Origin: Nocardia rosealba
GTDB taxonomy: Bacteria > Actinomycetota > Actinomycetes > Mycobacteriales > Mycobacteriaceae
DNA length: 64,000 bases
Direction of reading: 5' to 3'
NCBI RefSeq assembly: GCF_020216065.1
Contig: NZ_JAIWNA010000007.1
Coordinates: forward strand, 248,001 to 312,000
In this document: positions 1-9,000 of the stretch, in pieces
How the letters are laid out: each line of letters begins with the position of its first letter
Numbering within the stretch: the first letter of the stretch is position 1
The notes under the pieces: generated by a model
Seen by the model: only the letters and a program-made list of their open reading frames with translations
What the model was told of the DNA's origin: nothing
Database searches by the model: none
Position numbers and translations under genes: made by a program

Positions 1-2
1 CC

Positions 3-3000
3 GTGGATCGCGCGGCCGACGAGATGCAGCTACGTCCGCCGTGGGAGGACGACATCCCCGACCTGGGTGATCTCGGTGCACCCCGCGACGACGAATGGTC
101 GGACCTCTCGCCGAGCGAGGTGGGCGACCACCTGCGCGACGTGCTGCGCGAGGCGATGAACAACCCGGACTTCGACGTGTACGGCTTCGACCTGCCTGGG
201 CTCGATGCCGAGGTGGTTCGCGACTACGCGCGGTCGATGGTCGAGCTGTACAACGCCTTCCCGCAGACGGATCTGCGTCGCGTCGGCATCGGTGACCTCG
301 ATTACGGCGTGCTCGGCCAGACCACCCGCACCCCCGACCGGACCACGGGCCTGCCCTATACCGACATCACGCTCGGTTACGACTACGCGATCAGCGCCAT
401 CCACCTGCGGTCGTCGATGCAGCAGTCGGTCGACTCGGGTCACTTCCATCCGGGCGTGCTCGACCGGCCGGTGTACGCCATCGCCGCGCACGAGTACGGT
501 CACGCGCTCGACGCGGCAGGCCGGCTCGCGGCCCGGGCCGACGCCGACGGGACGCTCGACGAAGCCTTCCACGACAACCCCGACGGGTACGACGATCCGG
601 ACTCGTGGCGGCGTCAGCTCAGCGGTTACAGCCGCAGTGGCCCCGACGGTCGGTTGAACCCGGCGGAGGCGCTCGCCGAGGCGTTCACCGAAGTGCTCAT
701 GGTCGGCCACGACCGAGCGAGTTGGCCCGCCCGCACGCTCTACGACCTGCTGATGCGGGAGGCACAGAATCCGACCCGCGATTATGTGCACAACCTGCCC
801 GAACAGGGTGCCGACCATATGGAACTGCCCGATAGGGGGAACCCGGATCGGCCGGAACCGGATGGGTCCGACCCGGATCGCTCACAGCGGGAACGTTCGG
901 AACCCGAGGCCGGAGATCCGGATCGTTCGCAGCCGGACCGCTCGCAATCGGATCGCACGCGTAGCGACGGCGAGCTGACGCGCGACGGTGCGCACACCGA
1001 TCCACCGCGCACCGCCCAGCCGCAGCCGGAAGCGCCGCGTCAGAACAACTCCCCGGAGGAAACGCCACGCCGGCGCCGGTGGTGGCGATCGGAACAGCCT
1101 GCGATCCCGGCCGAACCGGAACGACGCGTCTTCTTCGACATCGACGGCGAACAGGTGGTTGTGCCGCTGTACCGCGACGCCGACGGCGAGTGGCAGGTGG
1201 CGCCGCAAGACACGACCATGCGCCAGGCCGAGCCGAGGTCGTTCCTGAAACGTGCGCTCGCGCAACTGAACAACCACTTCCCGATCCTCAAGCAGCCCTC
1301 CGGCGCGCCCAACATCGGTGACAGTGCGGGACAGGCCGCGATCCGCGACGGTGTCCTCGGGATCGGCGACATGATCGCCAACCCTGGCCCGGCGCAACTG
1401 CCTCCGCCCAGCCCGACGCCGCCGGGAGTTCCGACGGTCGGGCCCGGACCCGAGGCCTCGGCGCCCGACCCCACGTTCTTGCGGATCGCCCAGCAGACCC
1501 CGGTCTTGATCCAGAACCGCGAGTACCTCCCGCTCTTCGGCAAGTTGTCCGGCCGGGTGCGTCGTTCGGGCGGCGAGTATCCGGCGATGCGCAATGAGGA
1601 CGGGTCCGAATACCGTCCCGAGCTCAGCGATGCCGACGCCGACCTGGTGCGCAGGCAGATCATCAGCGATCTGCGGGTCGAGCGCGTCACCCCCGAGGAC
1701 GCGCGCAACGATCTACTCGAGGCCTTCGAGCATGCCGGGCGTGGACAGCGCGAACGCATCCTGCGCGACATGCTCGCCAACGACCTGATCACCCAGGACG
1801 AAGCCGACGAACTGCACAACAAGCCGCAGCCCGATCCGCTGCCGCCGCTGCCGCCGCCCGTCGACCCGCCGCCGCCCGGTGGGGAGACGCTGCGCGAGAT
1901 GTTCGACCGGTTGCTCGGTATCGAGGTGGCCGACGAGCCGGATGCGCTGCGCCGGGAAATCGACCGGCAGCAATACATGGTGATGCGGCAGACCGCGGCC
2001 ATCATCGGCCTCGGCGATGCCTTCATCCGCGCGCACATCGAGCAGAACGCGCCCTACACCTCCGCCGACGGCGAATCGCAAGCTCCGGTGCGCTTCGGCG
2101 GACGGGTGAGCATGATCGACCAGAACCCGATGGGCCGGTTCCTGACTGAGTTCATCGCCGCGTTCGGCCGCGATCCCGGCGTGCTCGCCACGACCCCCCT
2201 CGACAACGGCGCCGAACCGCTGCCGATGTTCGGCGACCCGGATGCGCTCGGCCGCGACCAGGGTCTGCGCGACTTCTTCGTGCACGCGCTGCGCCGCGAC
2301 CAGCTGGCCCACGAATTGGACACGTGGGCAGGCACATTCGGCCTCGGGCCGCACCAGCTCACGCCGGACACGGTCGACGCCTTCGTGCAGAGGCTGTTCG
2401 AGATCAATCAGATACGGGCCGAACGGCTCGCCGAATTGATCGCGGCCGTGGAGGATCGGCTGCCACCGCGCGACACCGACGGCCCGACCCTCGGCGAGCC
2501 GATTCGCGACCAGGTTGCCCGGCTGCCAGGCGGCGACGGCGCGCCCGATCGGCTCGTCATCACCGACGGGGCACGCGAACGCGACCAGGTTCTCGCCGAT
2601 GTGCTCGCCTCCCGACCGGATCTGGCAGCGCAGATCCGCGACGGCGACCTGCTGGTCGACTACCGCAAGGTGCTCACCGACTTCAGGGGACAGACCCACC
2701 TCGAACCGGTCGACACACCGCAGGTGCGCGACCACACCGAAACCGTCGACGGACGAGATGTGCGGATCACCCTGCTGCGCGACGGTGACGGCGCCTGGCG
2801 CCCGATCATCGGTTCGGATGCCGTCCCCGGCGACGGTGCGACAGTGCAGCGCACCCGCGAGCAGATACTCGCCGACCTGGTCGATCTGATCTTCGCCCTC
2901 GAGCTCACCCCCGCAGATGTGCTGCCCGGCGACATCGACGAACGGATCGCCGAACTCAAACTCGACAACGCGGTGCGCGCCGCGCAGGTCGAGGGTCTGG

Positions 3001-6000
3001 CCGACTTCCTGCGCACCGGAAACCTCGTCGAGGACTTCCACACCGTCAGCAACGCGCGCGGCCGCCTCGCGTCCGCCCTCGGCCTGACCCAGGAACAGAT
3101 GACCGCGGGCAAGCTCGGTGACCTGCTCGCCGACGCGTCTCGACGAAAAGCGCTGCGCGCGCAGAACTTCGACGATCTCGAACTGTACTTCGGTACCCTT
3201 CGCGACCTCGACTCCAAGGCGCTCGACGCGGCGCGTCAGCGGTTGGCCGACCGGCTCGTGCCCGACAGTCACATCCATCCGGCGCACCGCCACGACTCGC
3301 TACCCGCCGACGAACGCCCGACCACCACCGAGCGGCCGACCCGCAAGCAGAAGCGGCTCGCGCGGTACGCCGATCTCGCCGGTGTCGACCATCGGGTCGC
3401 GGCGCTGCTGCCCCCGGGCCGGGTCGAGCGGCCGGGTGGGCACAGGGACGACGACAAGGTCTTCGCCGTCGACCCGAAGGGGTTGAGTGGGAAGAAGCTG
3501 CATCAGCTGGTGCGGATGCACGAACAGCAGGGCAACGGCGAACTGGTGCGTGAGGCACTCACCGAATTCGCCAAGGCGCTGCGCGACATCGACCGCTATG
3601 CCCTCGCGCCGACGGACAGCAAGGACGTCGTCCGGTCGGAGAATCAGAGCGACCCGCGGTCGGACGGCAAGGAAATCGCCGACCCGAGGCTTGTCCGCGA
3701 GTCGATGCCGCTGCAGGGGCCCGACAGCATCAACGCGATGCGCCGGGTGATCGCCGACGCGCTCGGCAGTGTCGACGTGGCGGACTTCGCGCGCGCGGTC
3801 GCTGAGGGCGCGGGCAACCTCGACCTCACCGTCCCCGGCAACGTCGGCAATACGAATCGGCCGTCTGCGGGCCGCGATTGGGCACGCCTGGTCGGCGTCG
3901 ACCTGGCGGGCGCGGACGGCGTGACGTACGCCAAGATCTACGAGGCGTTCCGCGACGGCAAGATCGAAAAGCACGAAGGCCTGAAGCCTGAGCAGATGGC
4001 GGCCGTGATCCGGGCATTGCGCATCGAAATCGCCGATCGCGCGGCCAAGCTGACGGCGCTGCGGCAGTTGGTGCACGACTACTTCGGGACGAACGACAAC
4101 CATCTCGGCACTGAGCCGGGCGAGAGCACTCCGCCCCGGCGTCCACAGCAGGCGGGTAGTGGGCTGCCGGGAGAGGGCGCGCCCGGTCGACCGAATTCTG
4201 CTGAGCAGCAAGGGGCGTCCGGTCCTGCTCGTACCGTGAACGGTGGGGGCGGAAAGCCGCCCGTGCAGCCGCCTCGGTCGTCGTCTGATGAACCGGAAGA
4301 TGGTGGGCACGACCGCGATTCGGACGGCAACCCGTTCGACGACGCGGCCCGCCGGAAATCTGCGGCCACCGACGAGGTGTTCGATCGGCACGATGAGGCC
4401 GCCGACGCTCGTCTCGCGGAGACGCTCGAGCGATTGACACAGGTCCAGCAGGAGCTGGAACAGGGACTGAACGAGTCGCCCGCACCGCAACCCGACGAGT
4501 CGGTAGCCGCCCGCGACCCGCAACCCCAGCCGAGCCCGGACAGCCGAATTCGCGACATCCTCGACGAGATCACCCAACTGCGCGGTGAACTCGACGACCG
4601 CTCCGTCGACACCGAACTCGACCGCGAACAACTCGCAGCCGACCTCCTCGCCAAGGCCAGAACCCTCCGCCTGGAACAACTCCTGGACCAGACCCGCCGG
4701 GAAATCGCCGCCGAATTCGACGAACTCGACCGCCGCGACGACGAGGGCCCCGACGACGACGGCCCCGACGACGGCCTCCCCGCCACCCCCGACCCCACAC
4801 CGTCCAAGCCCCCGTCCACTCCTGGCGCCGCCAACCAGCCACCACCCCAACCGGGCGTCAACCCGACACCTCCGATGCCGTCGACACCTCCGATGCCGTC
4901 GACACCTCCGATGCCGTCGGCACCTCCGATGCCGTCGGCACCTCCGATGCCTTCGGCGCCCCCGATGCCGTCCGCACCGCCCATGCCTTCGGCGCCCCCG
5001 ATGCCTTCGGCACCTCCGATGCCGTCGGCGCCCCCGATGCCGTCCGCACCGCCCATGCCTTCGGCGCCGCCGATGCCATCTGCGCCGCCGATGCCTTCGG
5101 CGCCGCCGATGCCGTCCGCGCCGCCGATGCCTTCGACACCTCCGATGCCATCTGCGCCCCCGATGCCGTCCGCACCGCCCATGCCTTCGGTACCGCCGGT
5201 GCCGTCCGCACCGCCGGTGCCGTCGGCGCCCCCGATGCCATCTGCGCCGCCGATGCCGTCAGCACCACCCACCCCTTCTGTGTCGCCGCCGTCTTCGTCA
5301 CCGACTACGCCTGTGCCGCAGACGCCCTCGTCGCCTTCTGCGCCCCATACGCAGTCGTCGCCGGAGCAACCGTCGACCCCGGACACCCCGTCCACCCCGC
5401 CGCCGGGCGGCCCACCCATGCCGCCGACACCGCCCTCGGGTTCTCCGGAGTCGGGGGACAACGCCCAGGCGCGCAGTGGGGATCCCCTGCGGGATGTGGC
5501 CGAGTTCCTGCGGGAGCAGCGGGATCTTCCTGGGCAGCGGGATGCGGCGCCGTTGTCGGAGGATGCGGCTTCGTATGCGCGGGCGTTGGGGGCGGCGCTC
5601 GGGTTGGGGGAGCGGTTCTCCGGGTTGCGGCAACCGTTGGCGGCGTTGGCCGAGCTTGCGGAGTTGGCGCGGGCTCGTGGGTTCCTCGACAGCGCCGACG
5701 GGCCGGCTATGCGGTACCCGGCCGACTTCGGGCCGCTGTCGGACACCGACCTCTACGGTGACGAGCAGTACTGGCTCACCGAGGCCGACGATGCGACATT
5801 GCGTGAGGTCCAGGAGGATCTTCGGCGCGCCGGTCTGCCGGTGGACCAGCCGTCCATGCCGACGCGGCAGATACCGCCGCAGGGTTCGCCGATTCTCGCG
5901 TCGAATCCGACTGGCCCCGCAGCCCGGGTGCCGGACTCGGATCCGAACCACGCCGCCGACCACGTGCCAACGCCCGAATCGGTGGATCAGACCCGTGATC

Positions 6001-9000
6001 GTCTGATGCGCCGGTTCGATCTCAGCGATGCCGATCTCGCCCAGCTCGGCGATACCGTCGCACACCTGCGGTATCGAAACCTGTTGCGCGCGGCCATGGT
6101 CGAGGCCATGGCAGCTGCGGTGGACCGCGTCGCCGGAATCAGCGATCCCACCTTGCGCGCCCAAGCCGAAGGCGCGCGTGACGGCTGGGCTTGCAGGCTC
6201 CGCGTCGACCCCGACACCCTCGTGCGCGACCCGGATCGTGCGATCGCCGATGCTCGCGCCCAGGTCCGCCGGGAAGCCGACGACATCCTCGACCTGGCCG
6301 ATGCGGTCCGTGTCACCGAGGGTGGCGAGAATCCGGACGGGTCCCGCCGTTACAACATCCAGGTCGACGGAGACCGCGTACCCGCGCGGCTCGTGCCCGA
6401 CGGCGATTCCCGCTGGCGGGTCGAAGAGTCCGAACGCCTCGACCCGCCCGCCCCGACCCCCGCCGACCCGTCCGACACGCCCGCGCCGCGCAAGTCCCTG
6501 CTGCGCCGCATGTGGGACGCGGTGAACTTCGGGTACGAAGGTCATACGCCCAAGTACCCGTCCGGTTCGGGTATCGACAGCGCGGGCCAGTCGATGCTCG
6601 GCCACCAGGCGGGTCTGCCGCTGACCAGTCAGCGCGACCCGAGCCCGGCGCCGGGTGATGAATACGATGTCCTGAGTACCAAATTCAGCCCGGTGCGCAT
6701 CCTCAAGGAAGCCATCACGATGTGGCGCAGCCGCGAGCTTGTGCCGTTCTTCAAGCACCTCACCTCGCGGATCGCCGACCAGGCGGCGCCGGACAACCGT
6801 CCGCCCACCCTGCGTGACGGCTCCGAATACCGGTACGCGCTCGACGAAGCCGACCCCGAGCTGGTGCGTCGGGAACTCGGTGTCGAACTCGAGGATCTGA
6901 AGCGGCAGGCCGATGCCGAGGCCCGCGAACTCGCCGCAGGCGAGCAGCGACCGGAATTGCCTGCGCAGCCGGACACGCTGCCCGGCAATGCCGAGGTCGC
7001 GCGCTCGACTGCCGAGATCGACAGCTGGACAAGGGAACTCGAAGACGCGGCGACCCTGCGTGACGACCTCGCCGACACGCTGACCGACGCCGCCGACGAC
7101 CTCGAGGTCACCCTCGGCGACCCGACACCGGAGAACGTGCGCCGCGCCCTCGACCAGATCCGCTACCAGCAGCTGCGCCGGATAGGTGCCCTCACCGGCA
7201 TGGCCGAGGCGGCCCGCCGCTTCGCCGCCGAACACCAGCGCATCCCGTTCACCGACCAGATCGACTTCTTCGACAGCGATCCGATGACCCGCTTCCTGAT
7301 CGAGGTGGTCCGGGCCAACCAGGGCAACCCGACCCTGCTGAACTGGCAGGGAGTGAACAACGGTGGCGAACCGGGGCGCGACTGGGGCGACCTCACCTAC
7401 TCCGATCAGCCGGGCATCGACCAGGGCATGCGCGAGTACTTCGAGAACGCGTTGCGGCGAGACCAGATTCGCGACGAGCGCGCGGTGTGGGCGCAATTGC
7501 TACAGACCGACCTGTCCGACCTGGACGCGGGCGACCTGCGCGACGTGTTCACCGCCGAAATGGACCGCATTCGTGAATACGACGCGCTGGCAGCCGATTT
7601 CGCTCGCGACGCCGAAAGATTTTTGCGCGCGCACAGCGAGGCTGCCGAACTCGCCGATCTGATCGGTGACATGGCGAGCCGGGACTGGGTGCTCTCGCGT
7701 GGTGGTGCCATGCTCGACGACGGCACCGGAATCGGCCTCGTTCCAGGCGATTCCGAAGGTTCGTTGCGGCTGGTCGTCCTCGACGGGCCGACGGGACATG
7801 ATCGAGTGCTCGCCGATGCGCTCGGCCGCTACCCGGACCTGGCGCAGGCGGTCAATGACGGTGTGGTCGACGTGCGCTACATCGGTACCGATGTGCGGCC
7901 CGGGCGGACCCTGGCCGACGGTCAGGCGATACCCGAACGCATCCTCGTGCTCGACCAAGGGCTGCGCGACGTACGGCACTTCAGCGGTGTGGTCGACGGT
8001 CGATCCGTTGATGTGACCACTGTGAACGACGGGTCGGGGTGGCGGGTGGTTCCCGACGAACCGGTCGACGACACACTCGCGGTGAGCGATCCGGACGAGA
8101 GCGCCGATCTTCGCTCGCCCGACGAAATCAGCGCGGCTGTCGGCGAACTCGTGGATCGGCTCGGCATCACCGCGGCCGATCGATCGTCGGCGCAGTCGCT
8201 GGCGGACAAGCTCGCCACCCTGCGGGCCGAGAACGCGGTGCGCGCCAGCCAGATCGAAGCCATCATCGACTACGCCCGCACCGCATGGGATATCGACACC
8301 TTCCACCAGGTGGAAGCAGCGCGGCACCGCGTGTCGCATCGGCTCGGACTCGACGCCGAGGAGATGACGCCGCGTAGGCTGGCCGAGGAATTCACCGACC
8401 AGCGTCAGCGCAACCCACGCAGGCAGCAGCAGGCCGAAGCGCTGGCGAAGTACGCGAAAGAGTTGAGCGGCATCGACTCCCAGCGGGTCGCGGCGGCCGA
8501 CGACCGGCTGGTCCGCCGACTCGACGCACTGCGCCGACCACCGGGTTCCGACGAACCGGTGGTGACGTCGATCAAGCAACTGGGCGAGGTGGTCGCCGAT
8601 CTGGTGCACCGCAACGGCATTCGCGAAGAGCTGGTCGACGCGCTCACCGACTATGCGGCAGAACTCGCCGAGATCGACCACTTCGATCCGCGCGCACATG
8701 GTGTCAACGCCGTGGACCCGCGCGTGCCCGACGCCGAGTTCCCGGTGCACGACAAGGCTGTCCGGCATCTGCTCGACCTCGTCGGCGACCCGTCCGCCCT
8801 GGTCGACGTGCCCGAATTGCTCGGTCTGCTGGACGGTAACACCGATATCGCGCCCGGTCCGGATCGCGGTGCGAGCCGCGACTTCGTCCGCATCCTCGGC
8901 CTGGATCTCACCGATGCCACCGCCGAGCGCTGGGCCGAGGTCTACGAGATCTACCGCGACGGCAAGATCGACCAGCACGAACGCCTGACGCCCGAACAAC

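Noticed and set aside
4867..5280. Possible CRISPR array
   Set aside because: Units are directly adjacent with no spacers and stay in coding frame.
4079..5746. Minus-strand open frame with GGADGIGG repeats resembling a PE_PGRS protein
   Set aside because: It is the antisense of the PPMPSA tract in the giant gene; Gly-rich antisense of Pro codons is expected, and there is no ribosome site or context.
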